Assembly: GCA_021741145.1 (NCBI GenBank)
Contig: JAIOYK010000046.1
Coordinates: forward strand, 1-45,933
Direction: 5' to 3'
Origin: Rhodospirillum sp.
Lineage (GTDB): Bacteria; Pseudomonadota; Alphaproteobacteria; Rhodospirillales; Rhodospirillaceae
DNA length: 45,933 nucleotides
The notes beneath the pieces are model-generated. The model was not told the origin of the DNA and did no database searches. It worked only from the letters and a program-made list of their open reading frames with translations. Positions 35,218 through 44,146 of the stretch are shown one piece after another; the first letter of the stretch is position 1; each line of letters begins with the position of its first letter. The position numbers and the translations under genes are program-made.

Positions 35218-36306
35218 TCAAGTCAACGCGGGGGCTTCAGGATCCAAAGCCTCCTGTTCCAAGGTTTCTTTCCCTCTCTCCCTCGCCCTCTCCCATTCCA
35301 TCATGTGGTGCCTGAGGGGTCGGGTCAGCCGACGCTCGATAAAGTCGGCGATCAAATAGCCGTGGTGATCGATATCCCCCCAATGAAAGGCTGGAACCTC
35401 CGCGGGAAGGGCGCGGTCCAAATGGCGGAAGGCCGCGGTGACCGAGCGGGAAGGAAAGCCCCCCGCGTAGATCACCAATCCGTCATCCCCCACCTCCCGG
35501 ACATAGCGATTGAAGGACGCCAGGTTTTCCACGGACATCAGGTAGGGCGGGCGCCCGACGATGGATAGCCCTTCGATCCATTCCTCGGGTAGACCGATCA
35601 GCGGCCGAGCCAGGATCTCCCCGACGCCCCGGATCTCGAAATGGCCCCTGAGAAGAACCGGCGTGGAGAATTTCAGCAGTCCCAGGGACGCCAGAACCTC
35701 CAGCCCCCGGGCCTCTTCGGGCAGGGGCAGAAGAAGCTTGAGCGCCTCGCCGAGACGGAGGGCTTGGCGCTCCACGGCCTTGGTCGAGCCGGTGATCTTC
35801 TGGGAAAACGCCCGCAACTCCAAATCCAGGTGTTCCTCTCGCAAGATGGCCTGAACGCATTGAAGAATGACGGTCAGTCCTTCCCCGTCCCCCGGTTTCA
35901 GCGACCCCAAGGCGGGTTGCCCCACCGCCCACCGGTCCCGGATGCTCCCCAGCAAGGGCGTCAGCTTCGATGAGGGGTTCGGCAGGTCCGCCAGCACCGC
36001 CTCCAGTACGGCGAAGGCGCGCTCTCCCGTGGGGTCCCGCTTCAGAAAGGCATACAGGCGCTTCGGATCCCGCAGGCGGACCCGATCGACCAGATCCCGC
36101 GCCTTTCTGGACCACTCGATGGTCAGCGCCCCAACCGTCTCCGCCTGTTCAAGCAAGGCATGGAACCGCTTGACGTCCTCGCTTAAGGGCATGCCCGCGT
36201 AGTCGGGTCGGATCAAGACCGTCGTTGGATCACGGTCGGGCCGCGCCTCCATCCGGTCCAGCATCCAATCCAGCCCCGCGCGGGCGTCGGCGACGGACTT
36301 CACCAT
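35218..36306 (-). CDS. jetD: Wadjet system nuclease subunit JetD
   Basis: 362 residues. The N-terminal DUF3322-like region precedes a DUF2220 Toprim domain: VENLASFN (acidic Glu about residue 260), VIYAGGFPSR, and FHWGDIDHHGYLIA with the DxD pair about residues 311-313. JetD is the topoisomerase VI/Spo11-like nuclease that cuts circular plasmids after JetABC loop extrusion. It is the last gene of the operon. I choose ATG 36306, which overlaps the JetC TGA by one base (TGATG) and follows GGAGGAGGG; a GTG at 36309 is also possible. Confidence 0.9.
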   Translation of the reverse strand: MVKSVADARAGLDWMLDRMEARPDRDPTTVLIRPDYAGMPLSEDVKRFHALLEQAETVGALTIEWSRKARDLVDRVRLRDPKRLYAFLKRDPTGERAFAVLEAVLADLPNPSSKLTPLLGSIRDRWAVGQPALGSLKPGDGEGLTVILQCVQAILREEHLDLELRAFSQKITGSTKAVERQALRLGEALKLLLPLPEEARGLEVLASLGLLKFSTPVLLRGHFEIRGVGEILARPLIGLPEEWIEGLSIVGRPPYLMSVENLASFNRYVREVGDDGLVIYAGGFPSRSVTAAFRHLDRALPAEVPAFHWGDIDHHGYLIADFIERRLTRPLRHHMMEWERARERGKETLEQEALDPEAPALT

Positions 36307-39300
36307 CACCCAAGTCCCTCCTCCCTCGGGCTCTTATCCTCCTGGCCCGCATCCTCCTGGCCCTTTTCCCCCGTTTCTGGGGAACGCGCCGCGACGAACC
36401 GTCGGAAGTCATCGATTTCGTAGTGGCCGGGATTCCGTCGGATCAGTTCCTCGCGAAGGCGCGCCCCGGGATAAGAGGTTTCGGTATCGGCGTAGTCTCC
36501 GTCCCGCCAGATATCCACCACGGTCTCCACCTTCTCCAACAAAACGGACCGCTTGTCATAGGGGGCCGCGACGATCAGTTGGAGACCCAGATCCCGGTAA
36601 TACTCGAAGGCCGCCCACACATTCTTGGGGTCCATGTTGGAGAAGGCTTCGTCCAGGATCACCAGCCCCATACCCGGATCATCCACCGCGCCCCGTGTTC
36701 CGGCCCGATGCCGTGCCCGATGGTAAAGCGTCGCCAGGGAAGCCCCGATCGCCACGTAATAGGGCGTCTGCTGCTCCGCCCCCGATCCCGTTCCCTGGCG
36801 ACTTTCCAAATTGGTGCGTCGTTTGGTCTGGATATCGGTCATTTCCAGGTCAAAGACGAAGTAATTCCTGTAGTCGGCGAAGGTTTCCACATCCACGTCC
36901 GACGTCAGCAACAGGTCCCGCACCTGAAGCAGAGCCTTCCCATGGGGCGTCCCGTCCTTGATTTCCACGTCCTGGAACAGGGGCAACAGCAGGCTGTCAT
37001 CCTCTCGGGATCTCTGAACCAACTCCCAGACGGACCGATGGCTCGCGGAGGGTTCATGGAGGAACCGGTAGCGTTCGTTATGGAAAGGATGGCCCTTCAA
37101 GGCATGGGACATGGTGTCCACGGCTTCCTCCACGCGGCTGAAACGCTCGCGCAGTTCATGGATGAAGGCGTGCTGAAAATAGTATTCCGCCCGTTCCGCG
37201 GCTTCTCGGGCCAAATCCTCGTAGCGTTGAAGACTGTTGGCCTCGATGGTGGCGATCTGCTCGGTCACCCAGTCCCGCAACTCCCCCTGGATGGAACTGG
37301 TGGAATCGAATTCCGGAGAGCCCTCGTCCAGGCGCTTATAGGCCACATATTGACGCAGGATGTCCGGCCCCTCGCCCGCCAGGTGCTTTTCGATCCGCTC
37401 CCGCTCCCGCCCCAGGGTCACGGCCGCCAGTTCCAGCTTTCCGCCCGTCTTGGCGAGAACGCCGAGGAAATGCGCCCGGCCGCCCAAGGCCCGGATCGGC
37501 CCCATGGTTGGAAGAAGCCCGAAATAGCGACCCCGCAGGACCTTGACCCGCAGCCGGGACCCCGCTTCGTATTCCCCCCCGCTCAGGCGGGTCGTCGCCC
37601 CCTCCACATCCCGTTGGGCCAGCGCCAAAGCTTTGCCTTGGCTCATTTCCCCTTCCCGATAGCTTTCCAATTGGGCGTCGATGACCGCGAGGCGTGTCAC
37701 ATAGGCGGGGTCGGCGCGGTTTTTCTCCTCGTTCATGGACCGGACCGTCGCCTCCAGTCCGTCCCGGGCGCGTTCCAGCTTGTCCACGGTCTGGACGAGA
37801 CCGGGACGATCCGCCCAGCCCTCCAGCCCGCGGAAGGCCAGAAGAACGGCTTCGTGCCTCTTGCGGTCCTGCCACAATTCGGTGGACCGCCCCCTTAAGC
37901 CATCCCGCTCCCGCTCCAAATCGCGCAGGGAGGACCGCCCGGCATTGGCGCCGATCTTGAACCCATCGTGCCGTCCCAATTGGCGCACTTCCACGGCCAG
38001 ACCATCGTCATAGGTGCCGTCACGCATGATCGCCCGCCCTTCGGCATGCAGATCCGCGATGGTCTCGGCCAGCCGCGCGGTTCCGACGCGGCGCAGGACG
38101 AAGGCCATCGCCAAGGGGTCATCCGAGCGCACGACCGAGGCCAATGTGCCCGGTTGGGCCACGCCCCCTTCGGTCAGCTTCCGACTGTTGGCGATGCGGC
38201 ATCCGCGATAGTCCCGGCGGTTTTCCTGAAGGTGCCCGATGGCTTTCTCCACATGCTCCCGCTCCACCAGGATCGCCTCCCGATCCCGGCCCAAAAGGAC
38301 CTCCAAAGCCAGGCGCCAATCCTCGTCGATGACCTCGAGCCGCTCGCATAACAGGCGGGAGGGAATGCCCTTGCGGCGCAAATCATCCCGGAGGGCGTCG
38401 ACCTCGGGCCGGATCGAAAACCCCCGCCGGGTGATGTCCTCGATCTGGCGTGTCAGGTCCTTCGCCTGTCGATCGGCCTCGCCCCGCTCCACGGTCAGGG
38501 CATCGACGGCGCGCCCCAGAAAATCCTCCAGGCGGTCCCGCTCCTGGGACAGGGTTTTCAACAGCCGTTCCACGCCGTCGGGATCCCTCGGCCAATGGGG
38601 GGGCTGATCGTCGCCCCCTTGCTCCCGAAGGTCCCGCAGGGTCTCCAAAACCCGACCATGGTTTGGCGGAAGGACGTCGGAGGCCCGCAGGACGTTCACC
38701 AGATCGACCGAAACCTTGAAATGTCCCTGAATGTCCCGCTGGGCGTCCTTCAAACCCCGTTCCAGCTCGGCCCTCTGCCCCCGCAATTCGGTCATTCGTT
38801 GGGTTTCCGACGCGGCGTTGACCAGCCGGTCCAGGCTCTTCCGCTCCGCCTCCAGATCCGTCCGTTCGACCTTGATTCTGTCCAGCTCCGCCCGGATCCC
38901 CGCCTGCCTTTCCAGGCCTTGCCGGGCCAGACGTTGGTGTTGGGCCATGGTAACCCGGGCGGCGAGAGCCTTCGCCCGCGCCTCGCCCCACCGGGTGATA
39001 TCCTGAAGGCGCAGATCCCGCGCATAGGTCTCGATGCGCTCCGCCAGGGGGTTCAGATGGTCGAGCTTGCCGCGCAGAAGGGCAATTTCCCGCGCGTATC
39101 CCCGGTAATCCCGAATGGAATCCCGAAGCTGGTCAATCCGCACGTCATCCCGTTCCAGGATGTAATCGCGCACGAAATCATTCGCCGAGGGAATATCCTT
39201 GAGACGCGCGGCATTGCCAAAGGCCTTGAGGAACCGTTCCGGCGGGATCGGCAGCCGTCCCGTCGACATCAATTTCAAATAGTCGCCGACAAACGCGACG

Positions 39301-39938
39301 GCCGGTTTCGATTCCGGATGGGCGATAAGCTGTCCCCCCGCTTTCGTACAGGCGGCGTCCAACCAGGGACGGATGACGGCATCCCAATCCTTGGGCAGGG
39401 CCATCTCCTCGCCCTGACTTTGGCCCTTGCCCTGGCTCTTGACCTTGCCCTCGCCCTGGCTCTTGCTCGGGCTTTGGCCCCCATCCTCCCCGTCCCCCTC
39501 GGGCCGCTCCACCAGATCGTCCACGGAAAGCTTGACCCCATCGGCGATGAAGCGAACCCGCGTACTCTCCCTTGGATCCTGGACCCGGGCCTCCATCACC
39601 ACGCCCAGGGTGATGGGCCAGCCGTCGGGCCGTTCGAAGGTCAGGAACAGGGTGCATTGGGCCTCGGGTCGCTTGACCCCCTCCGGCCCGTCACCGGTGC
39701 GGCCCAGGATATAGGCGTGCACGGATCGCCGCCCCTTGCGCTTCCCTCCGCCAGCCCGGGCGTTGAGCTCCAGGTATTTGCCGAGACCGTTGCCGGACAT
39801 CACCGTCTGGATGAGATCCAGCAGGGTGGACTTGCCCGACCGGTTTTCACCGACGAGAGCCACATTTCCATCAATGTCGATGTTCTGGTGGGGGAACTGG
39901 TGCCAGTTTACCATCCCGATACGGGTCAAACCGATCAT
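36306..39938 (-). CDS. jetC: Wadjet system SMC-like ATPase JetC
   Basis: 1210 residues, a MukB/SMC-like protein. Walker A is ALVGENRSGKSTLLDLI at residues about 27-43. Long coiled-coil arms (residues about 300-560 and 690-900, rich in E/R/L) flank a hinge-like middle. The C-terminus has a signature-like TGSGAEQQTPYYVAIGASLA and Walker B LVILDEAFSNMDPKNVW. JetC is the loop-extruding motor that senses plasmid topology with JetA and JetB. Its start overlaps the JetB stop (ATGA). A Ser/Gly/Gln-rich insert lies at about residues 155-180. Confidence 0.93.
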   Translation of the reverse strand: MIGLTRIGMVNWHQFPHQNIDIDGNVALVGENRSGKSTLLDLIQTVMSGNGLGKYLELNARAGGGKRKGRRSVHAYILGRTGDGPEGVKRPEAQCTLFLTFERPDGWPITLGVVMEARVQDPRESTRVRFIADGVKLSVDDLVERPEGDGEDGGQSPSKSQGEGKVKSQGKGQSQGEEMALPKDWDAVIRPWLDAACTKAGGQLIAHPESKPAVAFVGDYLKLMSTGRLPIPPERFLKAFGNAARLKDIPSANDFVRDYILERDDVRIDQLRDSIRDYRGYAREIALLRGKLDHLNPLAERIETYARDLRLQDITRWGEARAKALAARVTMAQHQRLARQGLERQAGIRAELDRIKVERTDLEAERKSLDRLVNAASETQRMTELRGQRAELERGLKDAQRDIQGHFKVSVDLVNVLRASDVLPPNHGRVLETLRDLREQGGDDQPPHWPRDPDGVERLLKTLSQERDRLEDFLGRAVDALTVERGEADRQAKDLTRQIEDITRRGFSIRPEVDALRDDLRRKGIPSRLLCERLEVIDEDWRLALEVLLGRDREAILVEREHVEKAIGHLQENRRDYRGCRIANSRKLTEGGVAQPGTLASVVRSDDPLAMAFVLRRVGTARLAETIADLHAEGRAIMRDGTYDDGLAVEVRQLGRHDGFKIGANAGRSSLRDLERERDGLRGRSTELWQDRKRHEAVLLAFRGLEGWADRPGLVQTVDKLERARDGLEATVRSMNEEKNRADPAYVTRLAVIDAQLESYREGEMSQGKALALAQRDVEGATTRLSGGEYEAGSRLRVKVLRGRYFGLLPTMGPIRALGGRAHFLGVLAKTGGKLELAAVTLGRERERIEKHLAGEGPDILRQYVAYKRLDEGSPEFDSTSSIQGELRDWVTEQIATIEANSLQRYEDLAREAAERAEYYFQHAFIHELRERFSRVEEAVDTMSHALKGHPFHNERYRFLHEPSASHRSVWELVQRSREDDSLLLPLFQDVEIKDGTPHGKALLQVRDLLLTSDVDVETFADYRNYFVFDLEMTDIQTKRRTNLESRQGTGSGAEQQTPYYVAIGASLATLYHRARHRAGTRGAVDDPGMGLVILDEAFSNMDPKNVWAAFEYYRDLGLQLIVAAPYDKRSVLLEKVETVVDIWRDGDYADTETSYPGARLREELIRRNPGHYEIDDFRRFVAARSPETGEKGQEDAGQEDKSPREEGLG
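39409..39480. repeat. Imperfect coding tandem repeat in jetC
   Basis: The plus strand repeats GCCCT(T/C/G)-GGCTCTTG-type units, which on the minus strand encode a KSQGEGKVKSQGKGQSQGE insert rich in Ser, Gln, Gly and Lys. Units are of irregular length but keep frame. The insert falls before the first coiled-coil arm of JetC. Confidence 0.6.
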
Positions 39939-40726
39939 GGTCCCTCCTCCCCCTCCGCCCAGCCATCGCCTTCGGCCTTGGCATCGCCTTCGGCATCCGC
40001 ATTGGCATTCTCACCGCCTTCGGTCGTCTCCCCGTCCTCGGCGGTCCCGTCGCCGTCCGGATGGGGCTCTCCCTCCGTCTCCCCCTCCCCCCACGCGTCC
40101 CAATCGCGCACCAGGCCTTTCTCGGAGCGGGCGTAGTCCTCCAGGATCCGCAGGGCTTCGCCGTCGCGCAACAGATGGGTCACCATGGGCCGGATGCTGA
40201 GGTCCCTGTCCTCCATCTCCTCGTCCATGGTCCCCAGGCGGACGATGTTCCGGCGGTCCAGTTCCTTCAGGGCGCGCTCGAACTCCCCGATGCCCATGCC
40301 CGAGCCGGTCAGTCCCGACCGCAGGGTGTCGTACAGGTCCCAGACCCGGTTCACCGTGGTTTGGACCATCGCCCGGTCCCCGCCAAAATCCCCCCGATTG
40401 GCGGCTTCCTGCCAGGCCTGCCCGACCACCAGCATCACCAGGGTATCAACCAGACTCATGGCGGGCATATGCGTGACCTCGGAGCGGGGCAGCAGGCCGA
40501 CCCACTGCTCCCGGTCATGGCGGATGAAATCCAGGCCCAGGACCTCCACCCAGTCCTCGATGAAGGACCGATAGCGGGGATTGGTCAGGGTATCGTAGGC
40601 CTTGGCCACCCCCCGATCACCGCTGAACAGGAACTGCTGGCTCAGCAAAAGGCGCAAGGCGGCGGAAATGTCCTCCGCGGCCTTGCCGCCCGAGGCCTGA
40701 TCCAGGCGCTCAAGATCGGGAAGCAT
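39935..40726 (-). CDS. jetB: Wadjet system subunit JetB (DUF4194, MukE-like)
   Basis: 263 residues. The first ~210 are a DUF4194/MukE-like winged-helix protein: AAEDISAALRLLLSQQFLFSGDRGVAKAYDTL, the segment DFIRHDREQWVGLLPR and FERALKELDRRNIVRLG. The last ~50 residues form a very acidic, Gly/Ala/Asp/Glu-rich tail that looks disordered and is not expected for the family. JetB binds the JetA kleisin and helps JetC act on DNA. Its start lies 17 bases inside jetA. Confidence 0.88.
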   Translation of the reverse strand: MLPDLERLDQASGGKAAEDISAALRLLLSQQFLFSGDRGVAKAYDTLTNPRYRSFIEDWVEVLGLDFIRHDREQWVGLLPRSEVTHMPAMSLVDTLVMLVVGQAWQEAANRGDFGGDRAMVQTTVNRVWDLYDTLRSGLTGSGMGIGEFERALKELDRRNIVRLGTMDEEMEDRDLSIRPMVTHLLRDGEALRILEDYARSEKGLVRDWDAWGEGETEGEPHPDGDGTAEDGETTEGGENANADAEGDAKAEGDGWAEGEEGP

Positions 40727-42227
40727 GGCGATCCTCGTCCTTCGGCGTTTCTCCGAGAATGGTCCCTCCGTCCCGGCGGCGCAGGCGGAAATTGGGGCAA
40801 CGGATCCATCCGTCGTCCCGCCAGCCGTCCGCCGCCTCGAGGACATACCAGCGCGCCAGGGAGGGCGGCATGGTCCGGCGATACCGGCGCAATTCGTCGA
40901 CCATCAGAAACTCCTCCAACGACGCGATGGGCATCTCCCGGGCCTCCAGGGCCGCCCGTCCGTCCAGGACCCGGTCCAGATAGGCGCGCACCTGATCCGG
41001 CCCGATCTGAAACATCTGGGCGTACTCCCGCATCATGGCCCGCCGCAGGGCCTGGGCCGGATCCGCGCGGCGGCGCTCCAGGGGTTGCTTGGCCAGGGGG
41101 GCCCTCGGCCGACGCGGCGCGGGCATGGCCGCGCGCCCGAAATACAGGGGCCGCTCCAGGCAGGGTCCCGGGACCGGCGAGGGGGTCCGCTTGCGCCCCT
41201 CGGACAGGCCGCGAATGTCCTCCATCCCGCGGATCAGCTCCACCAAACGGCGGGAGATCCGCCCCTCCCCCTGTTCGGCGTAGCGGATGGTGTTGCTCAG
41301 CTTGCTTTCCAATTTCCGACGGAAGCGGCTGATATGGTCCAGGGAAATGTCGATATTGCCGAAGACGGCGCTCAGGATCCGCAGGTCATTGTCCAACTGG
41401 ACCCGAGCCTCGGCGCCATTGGGGCTGACCCGGTCCTCCACATAGCCCTCGACCAGCCGGTCGCGGAGGTGGTCGGACAGGGCGATTTCCTCCACGCCGC
41501 GCAGGATCTCCGCCCGGTGGCGGTAGGGGTGATTGGGACCCTGGATCTCCTCCAGGTCCTTGAGCAGCACCTCGCCGATGAAATCCTCGAAAAAGGCTTG
41601 GTAGCGGGCCTCCAGGCTTTCGCTGTCCATGACCTTCTTCTCGACCCGGCGCAGGTCCGACAGGACAACGCGCAAGGAGCGTTCGAAGGCCTGGGCGTTT
41701 TCCGCGGCCTTGCGCAGGCCCGCGGCATTGGCCCGGCCATCCAGGAGAACCGCGGCCAAGGCCGTGCGGATGGCGACCACCACGCCCGCGGCCGCCACCG
41801 CCAGCCCTTCGCGCAGGGCCACCAGACGCTCGGTCACCAAAAGCGCCGCGGGCGGCATGTCGACGGTGACCTTCAGGCCCAGGGCCTCCTCCTCCAGCCA
41901 GCCGGTATCGACCAGCCGCCGGTAGATATGTTGGGCCTGCCGGAGCAGCCTGTCCTGCCCGGCCTCGTCGGACAGCACGCGCAGCCGCCGCCCCCGCTTG
42001 CGGATCACGTCGGGCAGGCCGAGCAGTTCCTCGTCCTCGGTCCACAGGGTCGGATTGGCGCGCAGGACATTGTAGATGACCAGCACCAGATCACTGCGTT
42101 TTGGATAGACGAAGCCAACCCCGAAATATTGGTCGTAAATTTCCGCCACCACGCGGGCATAAAGATGGCGGTTCGACCGGGAGAAGATCAGGAAGAAATC
42201 CGGAGACAGGTGATCGAACAGAAGCAT
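40710..42227 (-). CDS. jetA: Wadjet system kleisin subunit JetA (DUF5716, MukF-like)
   Basis: 505 residues from ATG 42227, beginning MLLFDHLSPDFFLIFSRSNRHLYARVVAEIYDQYF, the N-terminal winged-helix pattern of type I JetA. The middle is helical and coiled-coil-like (QDRLLRQAQHIYRRLVDTGWLEEEALG; RLVELIRGMEDIRG). A Pro/Arg-rich stretch (about residues 375-400) leads to the C-terminal winged-helix domain with DELRRYRRTMPPSLARWYVLEAADGW. As kleisin it closes the JetC ring. It is the first gene of jetABCD, with 169 bases to cas6 upstream. I use the ATG at 42227; the longer open frame has no support. Confidence 0.88.
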   Translation of the reverse strand: MLLFDHLSPDFFLIFSRSNRHLYARVVAEIYDQYFGVGFVYPKRSDLVLVIYNVLRANPTLWTEDEELLGLPDVIRKRGRRLRVLSDEAGQDRLLRQAQHIYRRLVDTGWLEEEALGLKVTVDMPPAALLVTERLVALREGLAVAAAGVVVAIRTALAAVLLDGRANAAGLRKAAENAQAFERSLRVVLSDLRRVEKKVMDSESLEARYQAFFEDFIGEVLLKDLEEIQGPNHPYRHRAEILRGVEEIALSDHLRDRLVEGYVEDRVSPNGAEARVQLDNDLRILSAVFGNIDISLDHISRFRRKLESKLSNTIRYAEQGEGRISRRLVELIRGMEDIRGLSEGRKRTPSPVPGPCLERPLYFGRAAMPAPRRPRAPLAKQPLERRRADPAQALRRAMMREYAQMFQIGPDQVRAYLDRVLDGRAALEAREMPIASLEEFLMVDELRRYRRTMPPSLARWYVLEAADGWRDDGWIRCPNFRLRRRDGGTILGETPKDEDRHASRS

Positions 42228-42323
42228 CTGGGCACCACGAGGGGACGAACGGAAGCACCGCAACCTAGCACACTCCCCGCGCGACACCAGTCCCGGCTTA
42301 CGCCCATGCGCGCTTGGGGATCC

Positions 42324-42368
42324 GAAGGGAGGGAGAGGGGGAGAGGGAGAAAGGGGGAGAGGGAGAGA
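42324..42368. repeat. 45-base polypurine tract with mirror symmetry
   Basis: An uninterrupted purine run of GGGAGA-type units lies in the 169-base gap between cas6 and jetA. It contains AGAGGGAGA twice, and each copy is mirror-symmetric. Such tracts can form triplex (H-DNA) under negative supercoiling. It would be in the jetA leader region. Confidence 0.75.
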
Positions 42369-42396
42369 CCAACGGGGACGGGCCATCGGGTCGACC

Positions 42397-43293
42397 TCAT
42401 CCAGACGGCAGGGGCAGCGGGTCATAGGCGCCCATGCCATGGACGGCATGCCCCCCGGCGTGGCACTGGGCGCCCAGGGACAGCAGGGGCGCCAAGGGGG
42501 CGAGCGGTCCACGGGCCGTCAGCACGCCCGTCAGTCCGGTCATGGGAATGGCGGCCCGCCCCTGGCGGCTGGAATAACGGACCCAGTGGACGGGCCGCAG
42601 CGCCCCCGCGTCCCACTCCACGGCCTCCGCCGCGGCGCGCAGGGCGCGGAAGTCCATGTTCAGGGACAAATCCTGCCAGCGCGCCAGCCCCCCGATCCGA
42701 TTGGCCAGCCCCATGACCAACCGCACGCCGTTGGTGGTCAGGGCCCCGTCCGTCATCACCGCCAGCGGCGACAGGAAGCACAGGGCCACGCCAGCGTCGA
42801 GCGGAAGGACGGGAAGCGCCTCCCGCCGGTTGATCTCCAGGGCGTCGGGCACCAGACGGGCGCGGACCCGGGCGCCGGAAAACAGGGTGAGACCACCGCG
42901 CAGCCCGTCCACCAGGGCATCGGCGCAGACCGCGGCCCAGCGCAGCGCGAAGCCGAACAGGGTCAGTTGGATGCACAGCCCTCCGCCCGGCGCCGGACCG
43001 GCGCGCACCACATAGGGGGCGGGAACGGGCAAGCGCCCGCGAAAGGGATAGAGCGGGCCGAACAACAGGTGATCGGCCATCGCCGCCTCCCGGTCCCCCG
43101 CCTTGGCCCAGTCACTCAGGACCCGGCCCAGGGCTCCCCGCACCCGTCCGGCCAGGGAGGGGCCGTCATCCAGCATGGGGGGACGGGGCGCGGTGAGCGT
43201 CAGGGTCACCGACCGCCACTGTCCGGCGAGTGTTTCGAGATCCACGGCCTCCACGCCCGCGCGCAGACGGGAAGCCGGATCCATGGGATGCAT
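42397..43293 (-). CDS. cas6: CRISPR pre-crRNA endoribonuclease Cas6
   Basis: 298 residues with the Cas6 pattern of two ferredoxin-like halves. The N-terminal part contains LAGRVRGALGRVLSDW, typical of the helix with the LRGALG motif. The C-terminus carries the glycine-rich RNA-binding loop GAQCHAGGHAVHGMGAY, matching the family G-x-x-x-x-GxGxx pattern. The ATG at 43293 lies about 90 bases downstream of the CRISPR trailer on the same strand, so array and cas6 could be co-transcribed. It would cut the array transcript at the base of the repeat hairpin. It is a standalone gene, not fused to the RT. Confidence 0.83.
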   Translation of the reverse strand: MHPMDPASRLRAGVEAVDLETLAGQWRSVTLTLTAPRPPMLDDGPSLAGRVRGALGRVLSDWAKAGDREAAMADHLLFGPLYPFRGRLPVPAPYVVRAGPAPGGGLCIQLTLFGFALRWAAVCADALVDGLRGGLTLFSGARVRARLVPDALEINRREALPVLPLDAGVALCFLSPLAVMTDGALTTNGVRLVMGLANRIGGLARWQDLSLNMDFRALRAAAEAVEWDAGALRPVHWVRYSSRQGRAAIPMTGLTGVLTARGPLAPLAPLLSLGAQCHAGGHAVHGMGAYDPLPLPSG

Positions 43294-43384
43294 GACCACC
43301 AAGACGCCGCCTCCGGGCTTTCTTCCGCCAGCTTGCTTCCGACCACCCGATTTTCACCCGGACCAAGCCCCGAAGCAAGCCTCC

Positions 43385-44146
43385 CATGCCCCCCACGACG
43401 GGTCTCGGCGAGGGGCCAAGACTCGCCGTTCGCCAAGCCGGCGTCCGTCATGAAGTTTCAAACGCCGATGGGTCTCGGCGAGGCGCCAAGGTTCGGGAGA
43501 GAAGACAATGAGTCATGGTCGAGAGTACGTTTCAAACGCCGATGGGTCTCGGCGAGGCGCCAAGGGTGGATGAGTTAGAAATTTGTCCTCTCCGCAACCT
43601 AGGCAGTTTCAAACGCCGATGGGTCTCGGCGAGGCGCCAAGGTCCCCGGGACGACGACGATCCACGAGGCCGACGACGGGGTTTCAAACGCCGATGGGTC
43701 TCGGCGAGGCGCCAAGGTGATGAATGACAAAACTAAAGGGTTTGATAGGTTTCAAACGCCGATGGGTCTCGGCGAGGCGCCAAGGTTCTGCCTAGCACTG
43801 GTATACCTCGTACCGGTGTTGAGTTTCAAACGCCGATGGGTCTCGGCGAGGCGCCAAGGGGAAGCCCTGCGCGGTTCCGTCGCTGACGCCGAATTGGGTT
43901 TCAAACGCCGATGGGTCTCGGCGAGGCGCCAAGGTCCTTTCATGGCGCAGGCCATTGGTAAAGAGTTTCAAACGCCGATGGGTCTCGGCGAGGCGCCAAG
44001 GGCAGGGTAAGTTCCTGACTGCGGTGGACAAGGCTATGTTTCAAACGCCGATGGGTCTCGGCGAGGCGCCAAGGTTATACAAGGGGGCTCCCATGCGTAA
44101 AGCTTTTACGTTTCAAACGCCGATGGGTCTCGGCGAGGCGCCAAGG
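43385..44146 (-). CRISPR. CRISPR array: 10 intact 37-bp repeats, one degenerate repeat, 10 spacers
   Basis: Intact repeats start (plus-strand coordinates) at 43455, 43529, 43606, 43681, 43749, 43823, 43898, 43965, 44038 and 44110. An eleventh, degenerate at one end, spans 43385-43421. Spacers are 33, 37, 40, 38, 31, 37, 38, 30, 36 and 35 bases and all differ. In the minus direction each repeat folds into a perfect 6-bp stem CGCCGA/TCGGCG with a GACCCA loop, followed by exactly eight bases TTTGAAAC. That is the expected 8-nt crRNA 5' handle after Cas6 cleavage. The degenerate repeat has lost its handle-side third, as terminal (trailer) repeats do, so the leader is at 44147 onward. Confidence 0.97.

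Noticed and set aside
35212-35222. Short palindrome CTTGATTCAAG between the convergent deoR and jetD stops, possible terminator.
   Set aside because: Five-base arms with a one-base centre and no T-run on either strand; too weak to call, and it overlaps the jetD stop.
38595-42716. Very long plus-strand open frames opposite jetC, jetB and jetA (over 500 codons each).
   Set aside because: They lie antisense to genes with clear domain motifs, have Pro/Gly/Arg/Gln-rich low-complexity translations and no ribosome sites. High GC keeps antisense frames open.
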